A stretch of DNA of 64,000 nt from Diprion similis (GCF_021155765.1 NC_060113.1:346501-410500), one strand, 5' to 3'. Positions 25,492 to 38,737 are shown, counted from the first letter of the stretch. The notes: generated by a model not told the origin, from the letters alone. Numbers and translations: made by a program.

Positions 25492-28400
25492 TTGGCGAAA
25501 ATTTCGACGATTCCGAAAAGTGCTACAATGGATTCTTTAGAGCACTATTCCGACGTAATTTTGCGAGAGAAATCGATTAGGCGCAGTCCCAATAGGCTGC
25601 GAGCAACGCATCAAAAGTTACAGCCAAAAAACCAAAAATTTTTGTCGTCATTTCTCTGCTGTTGGTCCGACGCTATTTTCCATGTTATTTCTGAGTTCCT
25701 GGGGGTCGAATTACTCTAGAAATGGTCATACAAATCGATTCCGAGAGTAAAAATTTTCGGCTCAGAAAATGAGCAAAAAAGTAAGGCTAACCCCTTTGGA
25801 TTTTTGGCGAAAATCTCGACGATTCTGAAAAGTGCTACAATGGATTCTTGAGGGCACTATTCCGACGTAATTTTGCGAGAGAAATCGATTAAGCGCAGTC
25901 CCAGTAGGCTGCGAGCAACGCATCAAAAGTTACAGCCAAAAAACCAAAAATTTTTGTCGTCATTTCTCTGCTGTTGGTCCGACGCTATTTTTAATGTTAT
26001 TTCTGAGTTCCTGGGGGTCGAATTACTCTAGGAATGGTCATACAAATCGATTCCGAAAGTAAAAATTTTCGGCTCAGAAAATGAGCAAAAAAGTAAGGCT
26101 AACCCCTTTGGATTTTTGGCGAAAATTTCGACGATTCTGAAAAGTGCTACAATGGATTCTTTAGGGCACTATTCCGACGTAATTTTGCGAGAGAAATCGA
26201 TTAAGCGCAGTCCCAATAGGCTGCGAGCAACGCATCAAAAGTTACAGCCAAAAAACCAAAAATTTTTGTCGTCATTTCTCTGCTGTTGGTCCGACGCTAT
26301 TTTTAATGTTATTTCTGAGTTCCAAGGGGTCGAATTACACCAGAAATGGTCATACAAATCGATTCCGAGAGTAAAAATTTTCGGCTCCGAAAATGAGCAA
26401 ATAAGTAAGGCTAACCCCTTTGGATTTTTGGCGAAAATTTCGACGATTCTGAAAAGTGCTACAATGGATTCTTGAGGGCACTATTCCGACGTAATTTTGC
26501 GAGAGAAATCGATTAAGCGCAGTCCCAGTAGGCTGCGAGCAACGCATCAAAAGTTACAGCCAAAAAACCAAAAATTTTTGGCGTCATTTCTCTGCTGTTG
26601 GTCCGACGCTATTTTTAATGTTATTTCTGAGTTCCTGGGGGTCGAATTACTCTAGGAATGGTCATACAAATCGATTCCGAAAGTAAAAATTTCCGGCTCA
26701 GAAAATGAGCAAAAAAGTAAGGCTAACCCCTTTGGATTTTTGGCGAAACTTTCGACGATTCTGAAAAGTGCTACAATGGATTCTTTAGGGCACTATTCCG
26801 ACGTAATTTTGCGAGAGAAATCGATTAAGCGCAGTCCCAATAGGCTGCGAGAAACGCATCAAAAGTTACAGCCAAAAGACCAAAAATTTTTGTCGTCATT
26901 TTTCTGCTGTTGGTCCGACGCTATTTTTGATGTTATTTCTGAGTTCCTGGGGGTCGAATTACTCGAGAAATGGTCATACAAATCGATTCCGAGAGTAAAA
27001 ATTTTCGGCTCCGAAAATGAGCAAAAAAGTAAGGCTAACCCCTTTGGATTTTTGGCGAAGATTTCGACGATTCTGAAAAGTGCTACGATGGATTCTTTAG
27101 GGCACTATTCCGACGTAATTTTGCGAGAGAAATCGATTAAGCGCAGTCCCAATAGGCTGCGAGCAACGCATCAAAAGTTACAGCCAAAAAACCAAAAATT
27201 TTTGTCGTCATTTCTCTGCTGTTGGTCCGACGCTATTTTTAATGTTATTTCTGAGTTCCTGGGGGTCGAATTACTCCAGAAATGGTCATATAAATCGATT
27301 CTGAGAGTAAAAATTTTCGGCTCAGAAAATGAGCAAAAAAGTAAGGCTAACCCCTTTGGATTTTTGGCGAAAATTTCGACGATTCCGAAAAGTGCTACAA
27401 TGGATTCTTTAGAGCACTATTCCGACGTAATTTTGCGAGAGAAATCGATTAGGCGCAGTCCCAATAGGCTGCGAGCAACGCATCAAAAGTTACAGCCAAA
27501 AAACCAAAAATTTTTGTCGTCATTTCTCTGCTGTTGGTCCGACGCTATTTTTAATGTTATTTCTGAGTTCCTGGGGGTCGAATTACTCTAGGAATGGTTA
27601 TACAAATCGATTCCGAGAGTAAAAATTTTCGGCTCAGAAAATGAGCAAAAAAGTAAGGCTAACCCCTTTGGATTTTTGGCGAAAATTTCGACGATTCTGA
27701 AAAGTGCTACAATGGATTCTTAAGGGCACTATTCCGACGTAATTTTGCGAGAGAAATCGATTAAGCGCAGTCCCAATAGGCTGCGAGCAACGCATCAAAA
27801 GTTACAGCCAAAAAACCAAAAATTTTTGTCGTCATTTCTCTGCTGTTGGTCCGACGCTATTTTCCATGTTATTTCTGAGTTCCTGGGGGTCGAATTACTC
27901 TAGAAATGGTCATACAAATCGATTCCGAGAGTAAAAATTTTCGGCTCAGAAAATGAGCAAAAAAGTAAGGCTAACCCCTTTGGATTTTTGGCGAAAATCT
28001 CGACGATTCTGAAAAGTGCTACAATGGATTCTTGAGGGCACTATTCCGACGTAATTTTGCGAGAGAAATCGATTAAGCGCAGTCCCAATAGGCTGCGAGA
28101 AACGCATCAAAAGTTACAGCCAAAAAACCAAAAATTTTTGTCGTCATTTTTCTGCTGTTGGTCCGACGCTATTTTTGATGTTATTTCTGAGTTCCTGGGG
28201 GTCGAATTACTCTAGAAATGGTCATACAAATCGATTCCGAGAGTAAAAATTTTCGGCTCCGAAAATGAGCAAAAAAGTAAGGCTAACCCCTTTGGATTTT
28301 TGGCGAAGATTTCGACGATTCCGAAAAGTGCTACAATGGATTCTTTAGGGCACTATTCCGACGTAATTTTGCGAGAGAAATCGATTAAGCGCAGTCCCAA

Positions 28401-31400
28401 TAGGCTGCGAGCAACGCATCAAAAGTTACAGCCAAAAAACCAAAAATTTTTGTCGTCATTTCTCTGCTGTTGGTCCGACGCTATTTTTAATGTTATTTCT
28501 GAGTTTCTGGGGGTCGATTTACTCCAGAAATGGTCATATAAATCGATTCTGAGAGTAAAAATTTTCGGCTCAGAAAATGAGCAAAAAAGTAAGGCTAACC
28601 CCTTTGGATTTTTGGCGAAAATTTCGACGATTCCGAAAAGTGCTACAATGGATTCTTTAGGGCACTATTCCGACGTAATTTTGCGAGAGAAATCGATTAA
28701 GCGCAGTCCCAATAGGCTGCGAGCAACGCATCAAGAGTTACAGCCAAAAAACCAAAAATTTTTGTCGTCATTTCTCTGCTGTTGGTCCGACGCTATTTTT
28801 AATGTTATTTCTGAGTTCCTGGGGGTCGAATTACACCAGAAATGGTCATACAAATCGATTCCGAGAGTAAAAATTTTCGGCTCCGAAAATGAGCAAAAAA
28901 GTAAGGCTAACCCCTTTGGATTTTTGGCGAAAATTTCGACGATTCTGAAAAGTGCTACAATGGATTCTTGAGGGCACTATTCCGACGTAATTTTGCGAGA
29001 GAAATCGATTAAGCGCAGTCCCAGTAGGCCGCAAGCAACGCATCAAAAGTTACAGCCAAAAAACCAAAAATTTTTGGCGTCATTTCTCTGCTGTTGGTCC
29101 GACGCTATTTTTGATGTTATTTCTGAGTTCCTGGGGGTCGAATTACTCTAGAAATGGTCATACAAATCGATTCCGAGAGTAAAAATTTTCGGCTCCGAAA
29201 ATGAGCAAAAAAGTAAGGCTAACCCCTTTGGATTTTTGGCGAAGATTTCGACGATTCTGAAAAGTGCTACAATGGATTCTTTAGGGCACTATTCCGACGT
29301 AATTTTGCGAGAGAAATCGATTAAGCGCAGTCCCAATAGGCTGCGAGCAACGCATCAAAAGTTACAGCCAAAAAACCAAAAATTTTTGTCGTCATTTCTC
29401 TGCTGTTGGTCCGACGCTATTTTTAATGTTATTTCTGAGTTCCTGGGGGTCGAATTACTCCAGAAATGGTCATATAAATCGATTCTGAGAGTAAAAATTT
29501 TCGGCTCAGAAAATGAGCAAAAAAGTAAGGCTAACCCCTTTGGATTTTTGGCGAAAATTTCGACGATTCCGAAAAGTGCTACAATGGATTCTTTAGAGCA
29601 CTATTCCGACGTAATTTAGCGAGAGAAATCGATTAAGCGCAGTCCCAATAGGCTGCGAGCAACGCATCAAAAGTTACAGCCAAAAAACCAAAAATTTTTG
29701 TCGTCATTTCTCTGCTGTTGGTCTGACGCTATTTTTAATGTTATTTCTGAGTTCCTGGGGGTCGAATTACTCTAGAAATGGTCATAAAAATCGATTCCGA
29801 GAGTAAAAATTTTCGGCTCAGAAAATGAGCAAAAAAGTAAGGCTAACCCCTTTGGATTTTTGGCGAAAATTTCGACGATTCTGAAAAGTGCTACAATGGA
29901 TTCTTGAGGGCACTATTCCGACGTAATTTTGCGAGAGAAATCGATTAAGCGCAGTCCCAGTAGGCTGCGAGCAACGCATCAAAAGTTACAGCCAAAAAAC
30001 CAAAAATTTTTGTCGTCATTTCTCTGCTGTTGGTCCGACGCTATTTTTAATGTTATTTCTGAGTTCCTGGGGGTCGAATTACTCTAGGAATGGTTATACA
30101 AATCGATTCCGAGAGTAAAAATTTTCGGCTCAGAAAATGAGCAAAAAAGTAAGGCTAACCCCTTTGGATTTTTGGCGAAAATTTCGACGATTCTGAAAAG
30201 TGCTACAATGGATTCTTTAGGGCACTATTCCGACGTAATTTTGCGAGAGAAATCGATTAAGCGCAGTCCCAATAGGCTGCGAGCAACGCATCAAAAGTTA
30301 CAGCCAAAAAACCAAAAATTTTTGTCATCATTTCTCTGCTGTTGGTCCGACGCTATTTTTCATGTTATTTCTGAGTTCCTGGGGGTCGAATTACTCTAGA
30401 AATGGTCATACAAATCGATTCCGAGAGTAAAAATTTTCGGCTCAGAAAATGAGCAAAAAAGTAAGGCTAACCCCTTTGGATTTTTGGCGAAAATCTCGAC
30501 GATTCTGAAAAGTGCTACAATGGATTCTTGAGGGCACTATTCCGACGTAATTTTGCGAGAGAAATCGATTAAGCGCAGTCCCAGTAGGCTGCGAGCAACG
30601 CATCAAAAGTTACAGCCAAAAAACCAAAAATTTTTGTCGTCATTTCTCTGCTGTTGGTCCGACGCTATTTTTAATGTTATTTCTGAGTTCCTGGGGGTCG
30701 AATTACTCTAGGAATGGTCATACAAATCGATTTCGAAAGTAAAAATTTTCGGCTCAGAAAATGAGCAAAAAAGTAAGGCTAACCCCTTTGGATTTTTGGC
30801 GAAAATTTCGACGATTCTGAAAAGTGCTACAATGGATTCTTTAGGGCACCATTTCGACGTAATTTTGCGAGAGAAATCGATTAAGCGCAGTCCCAATAGG
30901 CTGCGAGCAACGCATCAAAAGTTACAGCCAAAAAACCAAAAATTTTTGTCGTCATTTCTCTGCTGTTGGTCCGACGTAATTTTTAATGTTATTTCTGAGT
31001 TCCTGGGGGTCGAATTACTCTAGAAATGGTCATAAAAATCGATTCCGAGAGTAAAAATTTTCGGCTCAGAAAATGAGCAAAAAAGTAAGGCTAACCCCTT
31101 TGGATTTTTGGCGAAAATTTCGACGATTCTGAAAAGTGCTACAATGGATTCTTGAGGGCACTATTCCGACGTAATTTTGCGAGAGAAATCGATTAAGCGC
31201 AGTCCCAGTAGGCTGCGAGCAACGCATCAAAAGTTACAGCCAAAAAACCAAAAATTTTTGTCGTCATTTCTCTGCTGTTGGTCCGACGCTATTTTTCATG
31301 TTATTTCTGAGTTCCTGGGGGTCGAATTACTCTAGAAATGGTCATACAAATCGAATCCGAGAGTAAAAATTTTCGGCTCAGAAAATGAGCAAAAAAGTAT

Positions 31401-34060
31401 GGCTAACCCCTTTGGATTTTTGGCGAAAATCTCGACGATTCTGAAAAGTGCTACAATGGATTCTTGAGGGCACTATTCCGACGTAATTTTGCGAGAGAAA
31501 TCGATTAAGCGCAGTCCCAGTAGGCTGCGAGCAACGCATCAAAAGTTACAGCCAAAAAACCAAAAATTTTTGTCGTCATTTCTCTGCTGTTGGTCCGACG
31601 CTATTTTTAATGTTATTTCTGAGTTCCTGGGGGTCGAATGACTCTAGGAATGGTCATACAAATCGATTCCGAAAGTAAAAATTTTCGGCTCAGAAAATGA
31701 GCAAAAAAGTAAGGCTAACCCCTTTGGATTTTTGGCGAAAATTTCGACGATTCTGAAAAGTGCTACAATGGATTCTTTAGGGCACCATTTCGACGTAATT
31801 TTGCGAGAGAAATCGATTAAGCGCAGTCCCAATAGGCTGCGAGCAACGCATCAAAAGTTACAGCCAAAAAACCAAAAATTTTTGTCGTCATTTCTCTGCT
31901 GTTGGTCCGACGCTATTTTTAATGTTATTTCTGAGTTCCTGGGGGTCGAATTACTCTAGAAATGGTCATAAAAATCGATTCCGAGAGTAACAATTTTCGG
32001 CTCAGAAAATGAGCAAAAAAGTAAGGCTAACCCCTTTGGATTTTTGGCGAAAATTTCGACGATTCTGAAAAGTGCTACAATGGATTCTTGAGGGCACTAT
32101 TCCGACGTAATTTTGCGAGAGAAATCGATTAAGCGCAGTCCCAGTAGGCTGCGAGCAACGCATCAAAAGTTACAGCCAAAAAACCAAAAATTTTTGTCGT
32201 CATTTCTCTGCTGTTGGTCCGACGCTATTTTTAATGTTATTTCTGAGTTCCTGGGGGTCGAATTACTTTAGGAATGGTTATACAAATCGATCCCGAGAGT
32301 AAAAATTTTCGGCTCAGAAAATGAGCAAAAAAGTAAGGCTAACCCCTTTGGATTTTTGGCGAAAATTTCGACGATTCTGAAAAGTGCTACAATGGATTCT
32401 TTAGGGCACTATTCCGACGTAATTTTGCGAGAGAAATCGATTAAGCGCAGTCCCAATAGGCTGCGAGCAACGCATCAAAAGTTACAGCCAAAAAACCAAA
32501 AATTTTTGTCGTCATTTCTCTGCTGTTGGTCCGACGCTATTTTTCATGTTATTTCTGAGTTCCTGGGGGTCGAATTACTCTAGAAATGGTCATACAAATC
32601 GATTCCGAGAGTAAAAATTTTCGGCTCAGAAAATGAGCAAAAAAGTAAGGCTAACCCCTTTGGATTTTTGGCGAAAATTTCGACGATTCTGAAAAGTGCT
32701 ACAATGGATTCTTGAGGGCACCATTCCGACGTAATTTTGCGAGAGAAATCGATTAAGCGCAGTCCCAGTAGGCTGCGAGCAACGCATCAAAAGTTACAGC
32801 CAAAAAACCAAAAATTTTTGTCGTCATTTCTCTGCTGTTGGTCCGACGCTATTTTTAATGTTATTTCTGAGTTCCTGGGGGTCGAATTACTCTAGGAATG
32901 GTCATACAAATCGATTCCGAAAGTAAAAATTTTCGGCTCAGAAAATGAGCAAAAAAGTAAGGCTAACCCCTATGGATTATTGGCGAAAATTTCGACGATT
33001 CTGAAAAGTGCTACAATGGATTCTTTAGGGCACTATTTCGACGTAATTTTGCGAGAGAAATCGATTAAGCGCAGTCCCAATAGGCTGCGAGCAACGCATC
33101 AAAAGTTACAGCCAAAAAACCAAAAATTTTTGTCGTCATTTCTCTGCTGTTGGTCCGACGCTATTTTTAATGTTATTTCTGAGTTCCTGGGGGTCGAATT
33201 ACCCCAGAAATGGTCATACAAATCGATTCCGAGAGTAAAAATTTTCGGCTCCGAAAATGAGCAAAAAAGTAAGGCTAACCCCTTTGGATTTTTGGCGAAA
33301 ATTTCGACGATTCTGAAAAGTGCTACAATGGATTCTTTAGGGCACTATTCCGACGTAATTTTGCGAGAGAAATCGATTAAGCGCAGTCCCAATAGGCTGC
33401 GAGCAACGCATCAAAAGTTACAGCCAAAAAACCAAAAATTTTTGTCGTCATTTCTCTGCTGTTGGTCCGACGCTATTTTTAACGTTATTTCTGAGTTCCT
33501 GGGGGTCGAATTACACCAGAAATGGTCATACAAATCGATTCCGAGAGTAAAAATTTTCGGCTCCGAAAATGAGCAAAAAAGTAAGGCTAACCCCTTTGGA
33601 TTTTTGGCGAAAATTTCGACGATTCTGAAAAGTGCTACAATGGATTCTTTAGGGCACTATTCCGACGTAATTTTGCGAGAGAAATCGATTAAGCGCAGTC
33701 CCAATAGGCTGCGAGCAACGCATCAAAAGTTACAGCCAAAAAACCAAAAATTTTTGTCGTCATTTCTCTGCTGTTGGTCCGACGCTATTTTTGATGTTAT
33801 TTCTGAGTTCCAGGGGGTCGAATTACTCTCGAAATGGTCATACAAATCGATTCCGAGAGTAAAAATTTTCGGCTCCGAAAATGAGCAAAAAAGTAAGGCT
33901 AACCCCTTTGGATTTTTGGCGAAAATTTCGACGATTCTGAAAAGTGCTACAATGGATTCTTTAAGGCACTATTCCGACGTAATTTTGCGAGAGAAATCGA
34001 ATAAGCGCAGTCCCAATAGGCTGCGAGCAACGCATCAAAAGTTACAGCCAAAAAACGAAA

Positions 34061-34365
34061 GACATATCTTCTCAATTTTTCTGCTGCTGGTCTTTGCGTC
34101 GCAATTTCTCTGCTGTTCGTCCTACGCTTTTTTGCTCATGTTTTCTGAGTTCCTGGGTGTCCAATTAATCAAGCAAGGGTCATACAAATGGATTCCGAGT
34201 CGAAAAAGTATCGGCTCCGAAAATCACGAATAACCTAAGGCTAATCCCTAAGCATTTCTGTTGAAAATTACTTCGACCTGGGATAATGCTGAATTCAATT
34301 GATGATGCACTGTATCTCTATTATTTTGCGAGAGAAATATATTTTGCGCAATTCTGACTAGCTTG
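34061..34365. repeat. Diverged satellite monomer, right edge
   Basis: Sequence leaves the consensus after AGCCAAAAAACG at about 34060. It stays recognisable (CTGTTCGTCCTACGC, GAGTTCCTGGGTGTCC, GGGTCATACAAATGGATTCCGAG, TATTTTGCGAGAGAAAT) but carries many substitutions and short indels, including a duplicated CTGCTG segment. This is one decaying copy at the array border. Confidence 0.8.
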
Positions 34366-35715
34366 TGATCATCGCAACATTAGATATTGAAAGACATGAA
34401 ATCCTTCGAGGGTGTTAAAAGAGGTCGAGACGAAAAACCACCAATCTAATGCTACAAATTTATAGTTCGTAGTTCAGATTCAGAAGTTTATTCAACATGT
34501 CCTCATTTTAGTACAATTGTTCAAGTGTCAGTGTGTAGTAAATAATCTCATAAATTACCAAATAGTATTAAAGCTAAACACAAACAGTAATGCGAAAACA
34601 TCATTGAACATTACACTAGTTATTGGATTGTCATAAGGGGGAACAGAATTGCAATTTGCATCATCCCAAGCAGAATATGAAAAATATTATATTAGTTAGC
34701 TGTTATCGTAGTTTTGTAAGTATAGTTTAAGTTCCACACCTCTGTAAGACTCGATATATCATGTTTGATATTGTATTGTCACTATTTCATGCAACCCGCA
34801 TTGAAATAACCAAGTAAAGAAATAACCAGCTGCGCATTTTTTTCGTATTTCTTCAACTGTTCGTCCTACGATCTGCGGAATCCCGTTTTTCGCAATCCCG
34901 AGAGTCCAGGTAGTCCAGAAAGGGTCGTCTGAATTGATCCTGAAACAAATCGTTTTTTACTCAAGAAATTACAAAAAAAAAGAAGGATTTTTTCAGTTCA
35001 AATTGTTATGGGTTATAATAGTGCTAGAATTAATTCTTTGATGCACTTTATCGACGTAATTTTGGAAAAGGAATCGAATGCGCGTAGTCCGAATCCAATG
35101 CGAGCAGCAGATCAAAAGTTACAGTCGAAAAAACGAAAAATTTCTCTGCACGCTCTCAGCTGGTGGTTACGGCTTAGCATTTTTGCAGTCAAAATTTCAA
35201 TGACTTCAAATAATGCTCGAATTTATTCATTGATGTCCTACTGCAAACTGATTTTCCGCAACGAAACGAATGCGCGCCGCCCACAGTCAATGCGAACAGA
35301 AGATCAAAAGTTGAAGCTGAAAAACGTTTTTTTCGTAATTTTTTATCTGTTGGTACTACCATGTTTGAAATGCCGTTTCTCAATTCATTGGGGTTTTACT
35401 AGCCTAAAAAAGATCGCAAAAAACGTGAGGTACACATACTGATTATTACTGCTATATGAACTGCTATGATTCCAATTATTTCTAGGATAGGTTAGGTAAA
35501 GTTAGTTGGGTCCAAAGCCCGATAGGTCTGCTAACATAAGACCGCTTATCCCTGTCAGGCACGTTTCTACCAATCTACCCATAATTTTACGGGCCACCCA
35601 TGAGATCACATTGTTAACTAAGGTTAAGCTACTGCACCAAACATAGCCTAGAAATTACTCGGAAAGACGAGCAGTAGAGGCTCCTACGCTTCGACCATTA
35701 CGGCTTGCAGATAGA
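34366..35715. other. Intergenic DNA with old satellite relics
   Basis: 34366-34840 shows nothing recognisable. About 34840-35400 contains at least two further, strongly diverged monomer relics: segments such as GATGCACTTTATCGACGTAATTTTGG, with CGTAGTCCGAATCCAATGCGAGCAGCAGATCAAAAGTTACAG just after, match the monomer order. No gene was found. About 35400-35715 is the probable promoter and 5' UTR side of Rrp40, with a TAGGTTAGGT motif but no clear core promoter. Confidence 0.55.
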
Positions 35716-36658
35716 ATGGAAGTAAATATTAAGGATGTTGTGGTTCCTGGCGATATTGCGGTAGAAATAATGAAAACAAGTGAAAAGGAACGAGTAGTCC
35801 TTGGTCCCGGACTGCGCCGTGACTGTGACCGTGTCCTAGTCACCAAAGCTGGTGTACTGAAGAGGCGAAAACCAGCTATATTTTATGTGGATAGCTATCA
35901 GAAAAGGTTAATATTATGAAGTTTCCTATGAACCTTTTAAACTGAGCAATAACGCAAGATGACCGAGCTGATGCATGTTTATCAAATCATTTGATTAATA
36001 AATAATATTCGAGCCTGATTCAAGAATTTCCTTCTCGTGCTTTTTCTTGATTGTTGTTACTTTTTGCTTTGTTAGGGGTATCTCTTTAGATGCATTCCAG
36101 GAGAAAAGGTTTATAACAATTTATTCATTTTAATACAGGTACGTCCCAAACAGAGGGGAGAATGTCGTTGGAATAGTGACGCAGAAGGCTGGGGACATAT
36201 ACAGAGTTGACATTGGGGGAGGGGAATTGGCGTCTCTATCTTACTTAGCTTTCGAAGGAGCAACAAAAAAGAATCGTCCTGACATTGTCGTAGGTGACGT
36301 GATTTTTGCAAAGCTATTGGTGGCCAGCAAAGGCATGGAACCGGAGCTGATATGCGTCGATTCTCATGGGAAGAAGGGCAAGTTAGGTGTCTTGAGTCCA
36401 GATGGGATGCTGTTTGATTGCTCCCTGAGTTTGGCAAGGAAATTGCTTCACCCAAGTTGTCAGCTGCTCACATTGCTTGCCAAAGAACAGGCCTATGAAA
36501 TCGCCATAGGTATGAATGGTAAAATCTGGATGAAGGCCAGATCGGTCCATGAGACAATAGCAGCTTGCAATGCTATTTTAGCTGCAGAAAACACCCCACC
36601 AGAAGAAATGCCAGCCTTGTGTTCGAGTATCGCGCGTAATTTACTTCGAATAAGCTAG
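35716..36658 (+). CDS. Rrp40: Exosome complex component RRP40 (EXOSC3)
   Basis: Cap subunit of the eukaryotic RNA exosome, the 3'-5' RNA decay and processing complex of nucleus and cytoplasm; it binds RNA over the channel entrance. Two exons, 35716-35906 and 36139-36658, join in frame across a GT-AG intron to give 236 residues. An N-terminal domain is followed by an S1 domain (about 65-150) and a C-terminal KH domain (about 155-236). The family-specific GMNG segment is at residues 188-191, inside EIAIGMNGKIWMKA. The start ATG is the first in frame and gives the usual N-terminus with VVVPGD and VLGPGLRRD. The length is slightly below the human protein (275), mainly at the N-terminus. AATAAA at 36735 lies 77 bases after the stop. 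Confidence 0.96.
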
Positions 36659-36734
36659 GGAAAAGACCAATTTCACAGTCTGCTGTACATCTAGATATTT
36701 TAAGTATTTTATAAAACATGCGTTCTATTTTTAC

Positions 36735-36740
36735 AATAAA
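36735..36740 (+). terminator. Polyadenylation signal AATAAA (Rrp40)
   Basis: Canonical hexamer 77 bases downstream of the Rrp40 stop codon. Confidence 0.7.
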
Positions 36741-38737
36741 ATCTTCCTTCAATATAAGTGATAATTTACTTAGATTTATTGAAAACAATAGAGCACACAA
36801 CAGTCGGCCCAACAAAAGATAGTGAGAAGAAAAAACTCTGTAAGTTAAGATGCAGTTTTTGGAGACAATTTTTTATTAAAGACCAAAATACTTCAATACC
36901 CTCATCGTTTGAGAAGATGAAGACAAAGGATGTAAACAAGGAAAGTAGACGGGCAGGGTACAATATTGAGTGGTTACTATTTTAAAATTAATTATTATTC
37001 ATCACGTCTATTTGGTTGCAAGTCGTATGTGTGTGCTCTAATTTCTACACGTATTCCAAGTGTTCCTACTCATATTTTAACTGTACTATCCTATTTAGTA
37101 TCCTAGTATACTTCATTTCACACCCCATTCTTTGCTAAGCTACAGAAATTATGATTTCCATACACAAGTGTAATCAATATTTTTCAATTTCACAAATTTT
37201 ATTGATAATTTGCTATTAATTTACTGTATATAGTAATATTACGTTAATAATGCACGTCAAGAAGTTTGTCCAGCATTGAAAAAAAGTTGACGTTACAAAT
37301 TTCAACAAACTTTCCACCGAAATTGGGAAATTAAACCTCGGTAAGAACGCGAAGAATTTAACGTCAAAAATTATTTGAGTAATAGCAGCCAGTCCAACGT
37401 TACGCTTGAATATCAATCAAAACGCTATTGGTACAGAATATTATTATATTACCGCAAGTGTATAATTCAAACTAATATAACCATAACGATTTCTCATTGC
37501 TGGGCAATTAATTGTAATCAAAGTATATGTATACTGGGTTGTTAAAATTTTGTTCAATTTTTTAGTGTGGTGAAATAGATAATTTGAGTACAGTAGTCAC
37601 AATAGGGTATAAGGTAGATTAATGGTTAATATTCAATATGTAGTAGAATAGTATAGCATAGCAATAGTATATTATACGTGTATGTATATAAATAAAGTAG
37701 TAGCGTTACATAAATAGTAGAGCCAGGTCAACTTCAGAACTTCTCGGGCTTAGGTTTTGGATGAAGACCTCCGTTTGGATAATCATCGTTGTTCCAGAAG
37801 AAACTCTCAAGCTAATTACAGGCTGAAGGATTTCAGAAGCGTATATATGGTAATCATTAAAGTCCGTTAACGATGATCGATCAACGATCAAGCTCTAGAT
37901 AAAAGGTTGTTATTCAACGAGGCTACTGTACCTTGCATGCAATTTATTCTATCAATCAGATACATGTTTTAAATCCGCGACAAAAATATGAAGATAGAAA
38001 ATCACGTCGAACAAGCGATATGTTGTAACGAAGTTAATTCAAGTGATCGTTTCGTACTAACTGAAGTCAAAACTGGCTCTAATAATTATCATTCCATAAT
38101 TTTATCATCAAGCTCAAGAGGCCTCAACAAGAGACTCTGAAACCTTATTCCACGTTTCGAATAACTGTCAGGTGGAAACTCTTGCCACAAAAAGGACTGA
38201 ATTGAATTATTTTTTTCTGAGAATCGCATTGAAATAATCGTGGTCTGTATATCCAATAATATATTATATCAAGGCGTGATGAATTTATTTGCAACTTGAT
38301 CGCAAAAATACGGAAAGCAGCCAGGGGGTTTTACATTTTGTTACTGGACCGATCGACCTTCTTATTGCGCCACTAATCTGGAACTTACAATTTAGCGAAC
38401 CAATCGAATCTGCTTGTCTCTTGAAACATTTTTTTCTTACAACCATATCATTGTACACGGTAAATTTCTCTATTCTTATGGCATAAGATACCTCTTCAGA
38501 AGCCTCTTAAAGCCGTTTGTAGCCCTTTAATTTGAATACTTTATTACTGTTAAACAATATTATTACAATTACTAATTTATTATACTTTATTATAAATTAA
38601 TTAAGGATCTCTTAATCGTATATGCTTATGTGTTTTTATAATAGTATGTACGATAGCTTTTCAGCAGCTTACTTCTGTGCCATCCCCATATGGAACTGGA
38701 CTTTTGTTAATTTTCAGTAGCTTCAGAAACTGGGTGA
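36741..38737 (-). other. Convergent intergenic space, probable Lis-1 3' UTR
   Basis: No coding exon on either strand. It lies between the end of Rrp40 (+) and the stop of Lis-1 (-). Several minus-strand AATAAA hexamers (TTTATT on the plus strand) occur near 38.54-38.59 kb and further left, so the Lis-1 3' UTR could be short or up to 2 kb long. The sequence is AT-rich with no repeat structure seen. Confidence 0.45.

Larger units (their letters stand above)
17222..34060. repeat. 312-bp satellite array, about 54 monomers
   Basis: A head-to-tail tandem repeat of period exactly 312 bp. The TTGGCGAAA landmark recurs at 17380, 17692, 18004 and onward to 33916, which is 53 exact periods with no net insertion or deletion. 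Neighbouring monomers differ at only a handful of sites. Each monomer has a perfect 12-bp palindrome CAAAAATTTTTG. It also has an 8-bp hairpin, ATTTTCGG/CCGAAAAT, perfect in the CTCCGAAAA variants and with one mismatch in the more common CTCAGAAAA variants. Because 312 is divisible by three, one frame reads through up to four monomers, but most copies are closed by TAG after GTCGAATTACTC. No satellite family is recognised by name. It lies between two ordinary single-copy genes. Confidence 0.98.

Noticed and set aside
17222-34060. CRISPR-like array of regular repeats
   Set aside because: The units are contiguous 312-bp monomers with no unique spacers, in a eukaryotic genome.
17380-34233. Many plus-strand frames of 75 to 417 codons with a repeated 104-residue pattern
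   Set aside because: They are the satellite read in one frame. Starts are mostly TTG, most copies end at the same TAG, and no domain is recognisable.
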